Shown here in pieces: positions 9,850-21,243 of a stretch of DNA of 64,000 nt. Position 1 is the stretch's first letter. The number at the start of each line of letters is the position of its first letter. The stretch is from Burkholderiaceae bacterium (GTDB lineage Bacteria; Pseudomonadota; Gammaproteobacteria; Burkholderiales; Burkholderiaceae_E). Position numbers and translations under genes: made by a program. The notes below the pieces were generated by a model that made no database searches, was not told where the DNA came from, and saw only the letters and a program-made list of their open reading frames with translations. Where the stretch lies: NCBI GenBank assembly GCA_023954045.1, contig JAMLIR010000002.1:62001-126000 (forward strand), given 5' to 3'.

Positions 9850-10728
9850 ATGGACGGCGAGACCCGGACCAGGAAGGCGGCGGCGCGCAAGCCCGCGGCC
9901 CGCAAATCCGCGTCGGCCGGGCCTGCCGAGGGCGCGACCGCAGGTGCGGCCGCGGGACGCACCGCGGGGCGCACGGCCGGCCGACGCGTCCGCCCGACCG
10001 AGCCCTCGCCCGCGGACGTTCCGGTCTGCACCACCGGCGAGCGGCTCGGCGTGCTCGGCTCGGCGCCGTTCTTCTCGCGGCTGTCGCCGCCCGAGCTCGA
10101 GCAGGTCAACGCGCTGTTCGAGCAGGCCTCGTATGCGGCGGGCCAGGCGATCCACAGCGCCGGCGAGCCGGCCAGGAAGCTGTCGATCGTCGCGGCCGGC
10201 AAGGTGCGGATCGCGCATCCGACCGCGGGCGGCCAGGACGCAAGGCTCGCGCTGCTGGGCCCGGGCGAGCCGTTCGGCAGCCTGCCCGAGTTGGGCGACG
10301 CGACCTATCGCGACGCGGCCTACGCGCACACCGGATGCTGTGTGCTGTCGATCAGCGCCGAGAGCTTCCACGACCTGCTGCAGCGCTATCCGGCGCTGGC
10401 GATGGCGGCGCTCGAGCGCACCGCGGCGCGTCTGCGCGTCGCGCAGGAAACGCTGGAGCAGATCAGCGCGGTGCCGGCCGACCGGCGGATCGCCGCGACG
10501 CTGCTCGCGCTGGCCGACCTGGCCGGTCGCGCCGAGGTGGGCACCACCGTGATCGACACCGAGCTGTCGCGCAAGGACCTCGCCGCGATGACCGGCGCGA
10601 GCGTCGACACCGTCGGCCGGGTGCTGGCCGAGTTTCGCCGCGACGGGCTGATCGACACCGGGCGGCGCTGGATCTCGGTGCGCGACCCGGTGCGGCTGGC
10701 GCGGGTCGCGCACGGCACGCACGCGTGA
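9850..10728 (+). CDS. Crp/Fnr family transcriptional regulator
   Basis: This 292-residue protein opens with about 55 residues rich in Ala, Arg and Lys. It continues with a cyclic-nucleotide-binding-like beta-barrel (LGSAPFFSRLSPPELEQV onward, about residues 68-170), a long dimer helix and a C-terminal winged helix (LSRKDLAAMTGASVDTVGRV, from about residue 238). Asp-Thr-Val-Gly-Arg in the recognition helix resembles the Crp/Fnr signature. I see no cluster of four Cys as in FNR, so oxygen sensing through an iron-sulphur centre is unlikely. The start at 9850 follows GAGG; an upstream in-frame ATG at 9787 would lie in the inverted repeat. It follows the acyl-CoA dehydrogenase on the same strand and may regulate it. 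Confidence 0.82.
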   Translation: MDGETRTRKAAARKPAARKSASAGPAEGATAGAAAGRTAGRTAGRRVRPTEPSPADVPVCTTGERLGVLGSAPFFSRLSPPELEQVNALFEQASYAAGQAIHSAGEPARKLSIVAAGKVRIAHPTAGGQDARLALLGPGEPFGSLPELGDATYRDAAYAHTGCCVLSISAESFHDLLQRYPALAMAALERTAARLRVAQETLEQISAVPADRRIAATLLALADLAGRAEVGTTVIDTELSRKDLAAMTGASVDTVGRVLAEFRRDGLIDTGRRWISVRDPVRLARVAHGTHA

Positions 10729-10742
10729 GCTGCGTGCGACGC

Positions 10743-10763
10743 CCGCGGGCCGGCGGCCCGCGG
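10743..10763. terminator. Hairpin between convergent crp/fnr and metH genes
   Basis: CCGCGGGCC (10743-10751) and GGCCCGCGG (10755-10763) form a perfect 9-bp stem with a GGC loop, in the 64-bp gap between two convergent genes. There is no T-tract on either side. Its position suggests a role in ending or separating transcription from both directions, perhaps with Rho. Confidence 0.45.
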
Positions 10764-10792
10764 CGCGGCGGCCGAACGATCGCAGCGCGCCG

Positions 10793-14581
<3,789 letters not shown>

Positions 14582-14917
14582 CGAAAGTGGGACGGAGTGG
14601 GATCCGTGGGACAGCGGTGGGACGGCCAGTATAGCGGCGCGCAGGCGGCGCTGCGTGAACAAATCCCTGAAGGCGCATGCGGCGGCGGGGGATCGGCGGC
14701 GCGCGCGAGGGGCTTGCGAGACGGCGGGGCGGCCTGCGCCATTGCGCCCGTCGCGGTTGGCTCTCGAGGAAGCCGAGCGGCTGGCGACGATCGACCGGAT
14801 TCGACGCCAGGAGTCCGCTCTCGACCTGCGGTCGAGGTCGGCTCGAGCGGCGGGGACTGCCGACAGGGCGCGGTACGGGTGCCGCCGTGGGAAGCGCGGG
14901 CACCGCAACGAGCGGCG
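14582..14917. other. 336-bp gap between vanZ-like gene and metH
   Basis: No convincing gene is seen. The metH-proximal end holds the GTCCCAC repeat set described separately. Near the other end GGTGCC (around 14879) and GGCACC (around 14899) form an imperfect inverted repeat just after the VanZ-like stop, possibly helping to end that transcript. I looked for S-adenosylhomocysteine and cobalamin riboswitch cores on the minus strand and did not find them. Small open frames here are Arg-rich shadows. Confidence 0.5.
14587..14623 (-). repeat. Four GTCCCAC repeats at about 10-bp spacing before metH
   Basis: Read on the plus strand, GTGGGAC occurs at 14587-14593, 14606-14612 and 14617-14623, with GTGGGAT at 14597-14603. 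Start-to-start spacings are 10, 9 and 11 bases, close to one helical turn. The last copy ends six bases before the metH start codon, so the set falls in the 5' untranslated region or core promoter. It resembles neither MetJ nor MetR boxes as I know them. Confidence 0.6.
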
Positions 14918-15262
14918 CTAGTTGCGTTTTCGCCTTCGCCACGCGACGACGACCAGCACGGCAAGGCCCGCGCCGACGGCGTCCGCGACCCAATCGCGCC
15001 AGTCCGACTGCCTGTACACGGTGAACCCCTGCAGCACCTCGATCAGCGCGCCGTAGAGGAGCAAGCCGACCAGCACCCGGGCGCGACGGCTCGGCCACGC
15101 CGGCAAGCCGAGCAGCCCCAGCCCGAGGAAGGCGACGAGATGGTCGGTCTTGTCCCACCCGGTGCCCAGCGGCAGCGGCTCGGCAGTCGGCCACAGCGAA
15201 GCGACCAGGACCACGAGGAGCGCGAGTGCGAAGAATGGGCGCAACGTGCGCGGAGAGATCAT
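14918..15262 (-). CDS. VanZ-like membrane protein
   Basis: This 114-residue protein has three or four transmembrane helices (residues about 9-25, 43-55, 63-80 and 90-107). It carries the VanZ-family pattern DKTDHLVAFLGLG, then LIEVLQGFTVYRQSDWRDWVADAVGA. The acidic and His residues (Asp37, His41, Glu74, Gln78 region) are those conserved in the family. The founding member gives low-level teicoplanin resistance, but most homologues have no assigned function. It is separated from the NlpC/P60 gene upstream by 127 bp on the same strand and may not share its transcript. The short C-terminal tail is basic (WRRRKRN), which would lie in the cytoplasm. Confidence 0.8.
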   Translation of the reverse strand: MISPRTLRPFFALALLVVLVASLWPTAEPLPLGTGWDKTDHLVAFLGLGLLGLPAWPSRRARVLVGLLLYGALIEVLQGFTVYRQSDWRDWVADAVGAGLAVLVVVAWRRRKRN

Positions 15263-15389
15263 GGGGAGAGGGCGATCGGCAGGCGGGTCACCGCGTCGGG
15301 CTGGTCGTCACGTTCAGGCTGCAAGGATACGGAATCTGGTGCCGTGGCGACCGGGCGCGGACGGGTCCAGCCGCGGTGCGAACGCGCGG

Positions 15390-15965
15390 TCAGACGCGCC
15401 GGACCCCCGAGAACCGCCGGCGCCAGTACTGCGCGCGCACGCCGTCCAGGCGCACGGTGCCGCCGGTGGACGGCGCGTGCACGAAGCGGCCACCGCCGAC
15501 GTAGATGCCGGCGTGCGAGAAGCGGCCGGCGGTGTCGAACAGCAGCAGGTCGCCGCTGCGCGCGGCGGGGGACGGCACCGGCTGGCCCACGCCGGCCAGC
15601 TGCCTGACCGTGCGCGGCAGCGCGAGACCCGCCGCCTCGCGGTAGACGTAGACGATCAGGCCGCTGCAGTCGAAGCCGCTGTCGGGGGTGTTGCCGCCGT
15701 AGCGGTACGGCGTGTCGACGAGGCTCAGCGCGAGGAACGCCGCCTCGCGCGCCAGGCCTTCGGGCACGCGGCCCTCGGGGCCGGTGTCGGCGCCGCTCCA
15801 CGGGCCGCCGGGCAGCCCGTCGGGCGCGGGCGGCGGCAACGTCGAGCAGGCCGACAGCACCGAGGCGGCGCCGAGCAGCCCCAGCAGCGCGCGGCGCGTG
15901 GCCCGGTCGATGGTCGAGTTGGCGTCGGCCCGCGCGTCGAACGGGGTCGGTTCGGAGTTCTTCAT
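15390..15965 (-). CDS. NlpC/P60 peptidoglycan endopeptidase, lipoprotein
   Basis: This 191-residue protein has a lipoprotein signal with twin arginines (RATRRALLGLLGAASVLSAC); Cys40 would be lipidated. The C-terminal NlpC/P60 domain shows the catalytic Cys100 in DSGFDCSGLIVYVY, His151 in FSHAGIYVGGG and a third polar residue, His163, in RFVHAP. It should cleave the gamma-D-Glu to diaminopimelate bond of peptidoglycan stem peptides from the outer or inner membrane surface. I chose the ATG at 15965 because it starts just before the signal; an upstream in-frame ATG adds 11 basic residues. Size and layout resemble Spr/MepS-like lipoproteins. Confidence 0.87.
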   Translation of the reverse strand: MKNSEPTPFDARADANSTIDRATRRALLGLLGAASVLSACSTLPPPAPDGLPGGPWSGADTGPEGRVPEGLAREAAFLALSLVDTPYRYGGNTPDSGFDCSGLIVYVYREAAGLALPRTVRQLAGVGQPVPSPAARSGDLLLFDTAGRFSHAGIYVGGGRFVHAPSTGGTVRLDGVRAQYWRRRFSGVRRV

Positions 15966-16052
15966 GGCGCGATCGCGATGCCGCGAAGCTGCGAACACGG
16001 GCCAGTGTACCCACCAGCCGGCCCTGCGGGAACCCGCGGGCCGACGAAGCGC

Positions 16053-16439
16053 TCAGGAAAGCAACGAACGGACGACCGGGAACAGCACGGCGAACCAGGT
16101 GACGCCGGCCAGCACGAGGCTCAGCATCACGGCCGCGCTGCCCATGTCCTTGGCCCGCCCCGACAGCTCGTGCGGATCGAGCGAGACCCGGTCGACCACG
16201 GCCTCGATCGCCGAGTTCAGCAGCTCGACGATCAGCACCAGCAGCAGGCTCGCGGCCAGCGCGGCGCGCTCGAGCAGGCTCACCGGGGCGATCACGATCA
16301 CCGGCGCTAGCACCAGGACCAGGATCAGCTCCTGGCGGAACGCGTGCTCGTGGCGCCACGCGTCGCGCAGGCCCTTGCGCGAGTAGAGCAGCGCGCGCCA
16401 GATCCTGGCCAGTCCGGCCTTGCTCTTGTGGGGGTTCAC
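16053..16439 (-). CDS. dgkA: Diacylglycerol kinase
   Basis: This 128-residue integral membrane protein has the prokaryotic DgkA signature ELLNSAIEAVVDRVS followed by HELSGRAKDMGSAAV, and three transmembrane helices. It phosphorylates diacylglycerol to phosphatidic acid, recycling lipid released when membrane-derived oligosaccharides or similar glycans are made. The start is a GTG at 16439 (VNPHKSKAG) that overlaps the stop of the upstream MFS gene by four bases (GTGA). No ATG lies at a suitable place, and the family begins with similar residues. Translation is therefore probably coupled to that of the exporter. Confidence 0.9.
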   Translation of the reverse strand: MNPHKSKAGLARIWRALLYSRKGLRDAWRHEHAFRQELILVLVLAPVIVIAPVSLLERAALAASLLLVLIVELLNSAIEAVVDRVSLDPHELSGRAKDMGSAAVMLSLVLAGVTWFAVLFPVVRSLLS

Positions 16440-17659
16440 TGGTCGGTGCGTAGCCGCGACGAGAGCCAGAAGGTTACACCGAGCAGCGCCGCGGAAACCC
16501 ACGGCAGCGCGCCGATCCCGATCGCGGCGATCAGCGCGCCGCCCAGCGCCGCACCGACTGCCTGGCCGCCGTACATGCCCGAGGTGTTCAGCGCGATCGA
16601 CGCCGACGCGAGGGTGGGTGCGATCGCGGCCAGGCGCGCCTGCTGCGCCGAGTTCATCGCGAAGCAGCCCAGCCCCCAGGCCAGGCAGGCAGCGAGCAGC
16701 AGCGCCCACACTGCCGGGACCGCGGCCTGCGCCAGAAGCAGGCCCGGCGCGAGCGCCAGCGTGACCGCAGCCGCGAAGCCTACGCCCGCGAGGATCGCCG
16801 CCAGGCTGGTCGACACCGAGCGGTCCGGGCCGCGGCGGCCGATGTGCCGCGCGGTCCACATGTTGCCGATCACGCCGAACACGCCGAACAGCCCCATCAG
16901 CGCGGCGGTCGCCGACGCCGAAGCCTGCGTCGCGACCTTCAGCGCCGGCGCCACGTAGGCGAACAGCGTGAACTGGCCGGCCGCCGACAGCAGCGTGACC
17001 GCGAGCACGCCCAGCAGCAGACGGTTGCCGGCCACCTCACGCCACGCGGCAGCCGACAGCGCGGGGCCGGTCAGGCCGCGCGGGATCGTGCGCGCCACCC
17101 ACCAGGCTGCGACCGCCGCGAGCAGCGCGGCAGCGCCGAAGCCCCAGCGCCACCCGGCGTAGGCGCCCAGCAGGTTGCCGATCGGCATGCCGAGCACCGA
17201 CGCGATCGACCAGCCGACGAAGATCGCCGAGACGGCCTTCGAGCGCTCGGCCGGCGGCACCAGCAGCGCGATCGTCGCGGCCGCCTGCGGCGTGAAGATC
17301 GCCGCCGACACGACGGTGAGCGCGCGAAACGCCGCGAGCGGCGCGTAGCCGGGCGCCAGCGCGCACGCCGCATGGCCCGCGGCGTAGAACGCCAGCGCGC
17401 CCAGCAGCAGCGCGCGCCGGTCGATGCGCGAGGTGAGCGCCGCCGAAAGCGGCGCGCCGACGCAGGTGACGAACGCGGCCAGCGTGATCAGCTGCCCGGC
17501 GGTGGGCACCGACACCTCGAGCCCGCGCGCGAGGTCGCCGAGCATGCCCGGCACGACCATCACCCCGGTGCCGATCGCGAAGTTGCCGAACAGCAACGCG
17601 CGGACCGCGGCGCGCGGATCGCTCGCGCGTGGCTCCCGGCCGGCGCGCGGATCGCTCAC
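16436..17659 (-). CDS. MFS transporter, drug/arabinose-efflux (DHA1) type
   Basis: This 407-residue protein has about twelve transmembrane helices. It begins VSDPRAGREPRASDPR, then ALLFGNFAIGTGVMVVPGML. The loop between helices 2 and 3 reads LTSRIDRRALLLGALAFYAAG, a variant of the MFS motif A, and PQAAATIALLVPPAERSKAVSAI fits helix 4-5 of the DHA1 family (YdhP/AraJ-like). It is a proton-driven exporter of unknown substrate. The GTG start at 17659 overlaps the EamA stop by four bases (GTGA), and its own stop overlaps dgkA in the same way. No regulator is adjacent. Confidence 0.85.
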   Translation of the reverse strand: MSDPRAGREPRASDPRAAVRALLFGNFAIGTGVMVVPGMLGDLARGLEVSVPTAGQLITLAAFVTCVGAPLSAALTSRIDRRALLLGALAFYAAGHAACALAPGYAPLAAFRALTVVSAAIFTPQAAATIALLVPPAERSKAVSAIFVGWSIASVLGMPIGNLLGAYAGWRWGFGAAALLAAVAAWWVARTIPRGLTGPALSAAAWREVAGNRLLLGVLAVTLLSAAGQFTLFAYVAPALKVATQASASATAALMGLFGVFGVIGNMWTARHIGRRGPDRSVSTSLAAILAGVGFAAAVTLALAPGLLLAQAAVPAVWALLLAACLAWGLGCFAMNSAQQARLAAIAPTLASASIALNTSGMYGGQAVGAALGGALIAAIGIGALPWVSAALLGVTFWLSSRLRTDQ

Positions 17660-18537
17660 GCGCCGCTTCCGGCCAGCGCGAGGCTCGCGACGCCCGAGGC
17701 GATCAGCGCGGCGCCGGCCACGCGCCGCCACAACTCGCCCTCGCCCAGCAGGCGCACGCCGAAGAACGCGGCGATCAGCATCGACAACTCGCGCGCCGGC
17801 GCCACGTGGCTGACCGGCGCGTACTTCATCGCCTGCAGCGCGAGCATGTAGCCCAGCGGCGAGAGCACGCCCACCGCGAGCAGCGTGCGCCAGTGCTTCG
17901 CGACCAGCGCGCGCGCGCCCGCGTCGCGGCCCAGCCACGGCGCGAGCGCCGCCGCCTGCACCACGTTGACCAGCCAGTAGAAGACCACCGGCGCCGCGCC
18001 CAGCAGCCGCACTGCGCGCCCGTCGTTGACCGTGTAGGTGGCGATCGTGACGCCGATCGCCACGCCCCAGGCGATGCCCGGGCCGAGCCGCGTCGCCGCG
18101 CCGCGGCGGAACATCGCCCAGCCGCCGGCGATCGTGAACGTGCCGGCGACGATCAGCGCGAGTCCGCCCAGCGACGCGAGGGTCGCCGGCTCGCCGAGCC
18201 AGGCGATCGCGCCGATCGAGGCCAGCGCCGGGCCCACGCCGCGCGCCACCGGGTAGACCACCGACAGGTCGCCGGCCGCGTAGCCGCGCTGCAGCACCCA
18301 CAGGTACAGCGTGTGCACGGCGGCGCTGACCAGCACCGCGACGAGGATCGGCGCGTCGAACGCGGCCAGGTCTTCGCGCATCAGCGCGAACACCGGCAGC
18401 GCGAAGACGACCGCCGTCGCGGCGGTGATGCCCCAGACGAACACCAGCCCGCCGGCCCCGGCGCGCTTCATCAGCAGGTTCCACCAGGCGTGGATGAACG
18501 CGGCGGCGACGACGAGCAGCAGGGCGGAGAGCGGCAT
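17656..18537 (-). CDS. EamA/DMT family transporter
   Basis: This 293-residue protein has about ten transmembrane helices arranged as two EamA repeats, typical of drug/metabolite transporters. FIHAWWNLLMKRAG near the N-terminus and the PVARGVGPALASIGA segment at the end of the first repeat are characteristic. It may export amino acids or other metabolites; the substrate is unknown. I chose the ATG at 18537 (MPLSALLLV) because the hydrophobic first helix follows at once; the frame is open 27 residues upstream into the divergent pcaD promoter. It leads the EamA-MFS-dgkA set. Confidence 0.83.
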   Translation of the reverse strand: MPLSALLLVVAAAFIHAWWNLLMKRAGAGGLVFVWGITAATAVVFALPVFALMREDLAAFDAPILVAVLVSAAVHTLYLWVLQRGYAAGDLSVVYPVARGVGPALASIGAIAWLGEPATLASLGGLALIVAGTFTIAGGWAMFRRGAATRLGPGIAWGVAIGVTIATYTVNDGRAVRLLGAAPVVFYWLVNVVQAAALAPWLGRDAGARALVAKHWRTLLAVGVLSPLGYMLALQAMKYAPVSHVAPARELSMLIAAFFGVRLLGEGELWRRVAGAALIASGVASLALAGSGA

Positions 18538-18611
18538 CGCGCTAGCGTAGCCGATGGGCACGTCGCTTAGACTCGTCGTTTCGCTGCAAGCGGAACGCGG
18601 GAGAGCCAGCC

Positions 18612-19406
18612 ATGCCATTCGTCGATCGTGAAGGCGCGCGCCTGTACTGGCGCATCGAAGGCCATCCGGGCCGGCCGGCGCTGGTGCTGCTCAATTCGCT
18701 GGGCACCGACCACTCGCTGTGGGATCCGGTGATGCCGGGGCTGCTGCGGCACTTTCGCGTGCTGCGCACCGACAAGCCGGGGCACGGCGCGTCGTCGGCG
18801 CGCCCCGGCGAGTACACGATCGAGCAGCTCGGCCGCGACGTGCTGGCCGCGATGGACGCGGCCGGCGTGCGGCGTGCGCACCTGTGCGGGGTGTCGATCG
18901 GCGGGATGATCGCGATGTGGCTCGCGGCGAACGCGCCCGGGCGGATCGACCGGCTGGTGCTGTCGAACACCTCGGCGAAGCTCGCGCCGGAAGGGTTCGT
19001 CGAGCGCATCCGCACGGTCCGCGAAGGCGGCATCGCGGCGATCGCCGACACGATCCTCGGGCGCTTCTTCACGCCGGGCTTCGTCGCACAGGCCGACGAG
19101 CGCTACCACGGCGTGCGCACGACGCTGCTGCAGGTCGACCCGGTGGGCTACACGGGCTGCTGCGCGGCGCTGCGCGACATGGACCTGCGCCCGATGCTCG
19201 CGCGCATCGCAGCGCCGACCCTGGTGCTCACCTGCCGCGACGACCAGTCGACGCCGGCGGCGATGGGCGAGGCGATCGCGGCGGCGATTCCCGGCGCGCA
19301 GCACGTGCAGTGGGAGCTGGCGCACATTCCGTTCGTCGAGGCGCCGCAGCGGTACGTCGAGCTGGTGGCCGGGTTCCTGGAGGGCGGGCGCGCGCCCGGC
19401 GCGTAA
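18612..19406 (+). CDS. pcaD: 3-oxoadipate enol-lactonase
   Basis: This 264-residue alpha/beta hydrolase has the nucleophile elbow GVSIGG with Ser95, an acid at Asp210 or Asp211 in CRDDQSTP and His238 in ELAHIPFVEA. LNSLGTDHSLWDPVM and DKPGHGASS closely fit PcaD/CatD. It hydrolyses 3-oxoadipate enol-lactone to 3-oxoadipate in the beta-ketoadipate pathway of protocatechuate and catechol breakdown. No other pca or cat gene lies in the window, so it is an isolated member, perhaps one of several lactonase copies. It is divergent from the EamA gene across 74 bp and followed 18 bp later by a rhodanese gene. Confidence 0.85.
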   Translation: MPFVDREGARLYWRIEGHPGRPALVLLNSLGTDHSLWDPVMPGLLRHFRVLRTDKPGHGASSARPGEYTIEQLGRDVLAAMDAAGVRRAHLCGVSIGGMIAMWLAANAPGRIDRLVLSNTSAKLAPEGFVERIRTVREGGIAAIADTILGRFFTPGFVAQADERYHGVRTTLLQVDPVGYTGCCAALRDMDLRPMLARIAAPTLVLTCRDDQSTPAAMGEAIAAAIPGAQHVQWELAHIPFVEAPQRYVELVAGFLEGGRAPGA

Positions 19407-19424
19407 CGGCGTTAGGATGCACGG

Positions 19425-19817
19425 ATGGAACACCTACTGCCGAAACAGGCGTACGAATTCGTCCAGAACGAGCCCGACGTGCTGTTCATCGACTGCCGCA
19501 GCGACGCGGAATACTTCTTCGTCGGCCACGCGCTGGGCTCGATGCACGTGTCGTGGTGCGACGCGCCCGACTGGGACGTCAATCCCGAGTTCGTCGCCGA
19601 CGTGAAGAAGCTGGCCGGGCACTCGATGCAGCGGCCGGTGGTGCTGATCTGCCGCAGCGGCAAGCGCTCGGTCGAGGCCGGCCACGCGCTCGAGCAGGCC
19701 GGCTTCCGCAAGGTGTTCAACGTGCTGCACGGGTTCGAGGGCGACCTGAACGCCGAACGGCAGCGCGGCAAGCTCAACGGCTGGCGCTACGAAGGGCTTC
19801 CCTGGGAGCAGTTCTAG
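19425..19817 (+). CDS. Rhodanese-like domain protein
   Basis: This 130-residue single-domain rhodanese has the active-site loop CRSGKRS with Cys76. The FIDCRSDAEYFFVGHALGSMHVSW stretch (positions about 21-44) is the conserved first part of the fold. It would carry a sulphane sulphur on Cys76 and act as a cytoplasmic sulphurtransferase or detoxifying enzyme. No signal peptide is present. It begins 18 bp after pcaD on the same strand and may be cotranscribed. The C-terminus (LNGWRYEGLPWEQF) resembles similar proteins of other betaproteobacteria. A hairpin follows the stop. Confidence 0.88.
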   Translation: MEHLLPKQAYEFVQNEPDVLFIDCRSDAEYFFVGHALGSMHVSWCDAPDWDVNPEFVADVKKLAGHSMQRPVVLICRSGKRSVEAGHALEQAGFRKVFNVLHGFEGDLNAERQRGKLNGWRYEGLPWEQF

Positions 19818-19828
19818 ACGGTTGCGAA

Positions 19829-19853
19829 GCGCCGGCGCAAGGGCCGCCGGCGC
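19829..19853. terminator. Hairpin between convergent rhodanese and DUF3567 genes
   Basis: GCGCCGGCG (19829-19837) and CGCCGGCGC (19845-19853) form a perfect 9-bp stem with a 7-base loop, filling most of the 42-bp gap between two convergent genes. There is no T-tract. A bidirectional terminator or transcription barrier is likely. Confidence 0.5.
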
Positions 19854-19859
19854 AGCCGC

Positions 19860-20105
19860 TCAGTGCATCACCATCGGCTGGTGCATCAGCCCTTCGAAGC
19901 GACGCAGGAAATCGTCGACTTCCTCCTCGGTGGGCTCGGAGCGGATCAGCTCCTGCACGCCGCTGCGGAAGTGCTGCGCGAGGTCGCCGCCGATGTAGAT
20001 CTCGCGGCGGCTCAGCTTGTCCATGATCTCGAAGCCGCCGACCAGGCCTTCGGGATCCTTGAACTCGACCACGCAGTAGCTCGGGCTGTTGTAGATCATG
20101 TCCAT
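19860..20105 (-). CDS. DUF3567 family protein
   Basis: This 81-residue soluble protein begins MDMIYNSPSYCVVEFKDPEG and contains GGFEIMDKLSRREIYIGGDLA. It matches DUF3567, a small family I know mainly from betaproteobacteria and without assigned function. It has no membrane segment or signal. The C-terminal half is acidic and helical (SEPTEEEVDDFLRRFEG). It stands alone on the minus strand, convergent with the rhodanese gene and 114 bp downstream of the CobW stop. It is useful as a taxonomic marker for the window. Confidence 0.85.
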   Translation of the reverse strand: MDMIYNSPSYCVVEFKDPEGLVGGFEIMDKLSRREIYIGGDLAQHFRSGVQELIRSEPTEEEVDDFLRRFEGLMHQPMVMH

Positions 20106-20219
20106 CGGGGCACCTCTTCGATGCTGCCAAGTTTGTGCCGGCCGGGTCGGCTTTCAAGGCAGTAGTGCCGCCCCGGGGGGCCGCAGCCGATAGGCGGACG
20201 CCCGTGTCTCAAATACGCA

Positions 20220-21242
20220 TCAGGGGGTATCGCGGTTGACCGCGTCGGCCAGCGCGGCGTCGATCCGGGCCAGGCCGGCCGGGCCGAGCGCGGCGAGGCG
20301 GGCGGGGTCGAAGGCCAGGCGCAGGCGGTTGTCGAGCCGCCAGGCGCAGGCCTCCCAGTGCGAGGCCGGCGGGTCGAGCCGCCACAGGTACCAGTCGCGC
20401 TCGGTGCGGAACACGCCGGTCGCGCCGGCCAGGCCGAAGCGGGCGGGCCAGGCGGCTGCCAGCGCCTGCAGGCGCGCGCGGTCGAACACGCGGTCGGCGG
20501 GCCAGCGCCACTGGACGGTCACCGTCCGCTCGCCGGAGACGATCTCTGGCTGCCAAAGGCCGGGCTCCGGGCGCTCGCGCCCTGCGCGATCGGACCGCGG
20601 CAGCTCGACGTCGGGCGTCGGGCGCCAAGGGGCCCGGCCGTCGTCGGTCGTATCGACGGCGCGGCCGAACGGCGGCGCTTCGGCCAGCCGACGCAGTAGC
20701 GCGGCGCGCCGCGGGTCGGCCAGCCGGTCGGCCCGGTTCAGCACGATGCGAGTAGCCACTTCCACCCCAGCCCTCGCCAGCGGGTGCATCGGCTCGGCCT
20801 CGAACGGGCCCGGGCGGGTGGCGTCGACGACCGTCACGATGCCGTCGACTTCGAGCAGCGCGTCGAACGGCGGACGCCGCAGCAGGTCCACCAGCGCCGC
20901 GGGGTGGGCGGCCCCGTCGAGCTCGACGATCAGCCGCTGCCAGGGGCCGGCGCGCAGCAGTTGGACCAGCGCAGAGCGAGCGCTTGCTTGCGCGGTACAG
21001 CAGGCGCAGCCTCCGACCACGCGGTAGACGCCGGTTGCGGGCGACGACGGCGCGCCGGCCGGGGGGCGACCGTTCGCCGGCGCGCCGGCCGGCGAAGGCT
21101 CTGCCGCCGACGCATTGGCCAGCAGCGCCCAGCGCTCGCCGGCCGGGCGCACGCGAAGCCAGTGGTCGATCAGCGTGCTCTTGCCGGCCCCCGCGAAGCC
21201 GGCGACGACGGTGACGGGCAGGCGCGGCGCCGGCGCATCCAT
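20220..21242 (-). CDS. CobW/COG0523 family metallochaperone GTPase
   Basis: This 340-residue protein has a Walker A motif GFAGAGKST (15-23), then an Ala/Pro/Gly-rich insertion of about 25 residues (45-70). The family metal-binding CxCC motif appears as GGCACCTAQ with Cys79, Cys81 and Cys82. A C-terminal CobW-C domain follows (VQWRWPADRVFDRARL onward). Members deliver Zn2+, Co2+ or other metals to target enzymes using GTP. Which metal is served here cannot be told: no Zur box or metal enzyme is adjacent. The stop of trkH is one base before its start, so the two are cotranscribed on the minus strand. Confidence 0.85.
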   Translation of the reverse strand: MDAPAPRLPVTVVAGFAGAGKSTLIDHWLRVRPAGERWALLANASAAEPSPAGAPANGRPPAGAPSSPATGVYRVVGGCACCTAQASARSALVQLLRAGPWQRLIVELDGAAHPAALVDLLRRPPFDALLEVDGIVTVVDATRPGPFEAEPMHPLARAGVEVATRIVLNRADRLADPRRAALLRRLAEAPPFGRAVDTTDDGRAPWRPTPDVELPRSDRAGRERPEPGLWQPEIVSGERTVTVQWRWPADRVFDRARLQALAAAWPARFGLAGATGVFRTERDWYLWRLDPPASHWEACAWRLDNRLRLAFDPARLAALGPAGLARIDAALADAVNRDTP

Positions 21243-21243
21243 C

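Noticed and set aside
14582-14917. Possible S-adenosylhomocysteine or cobalamin riboswitch before metH
   Set aside because: I could not find the conserved core sequences or pairing of either class on the minus strand.
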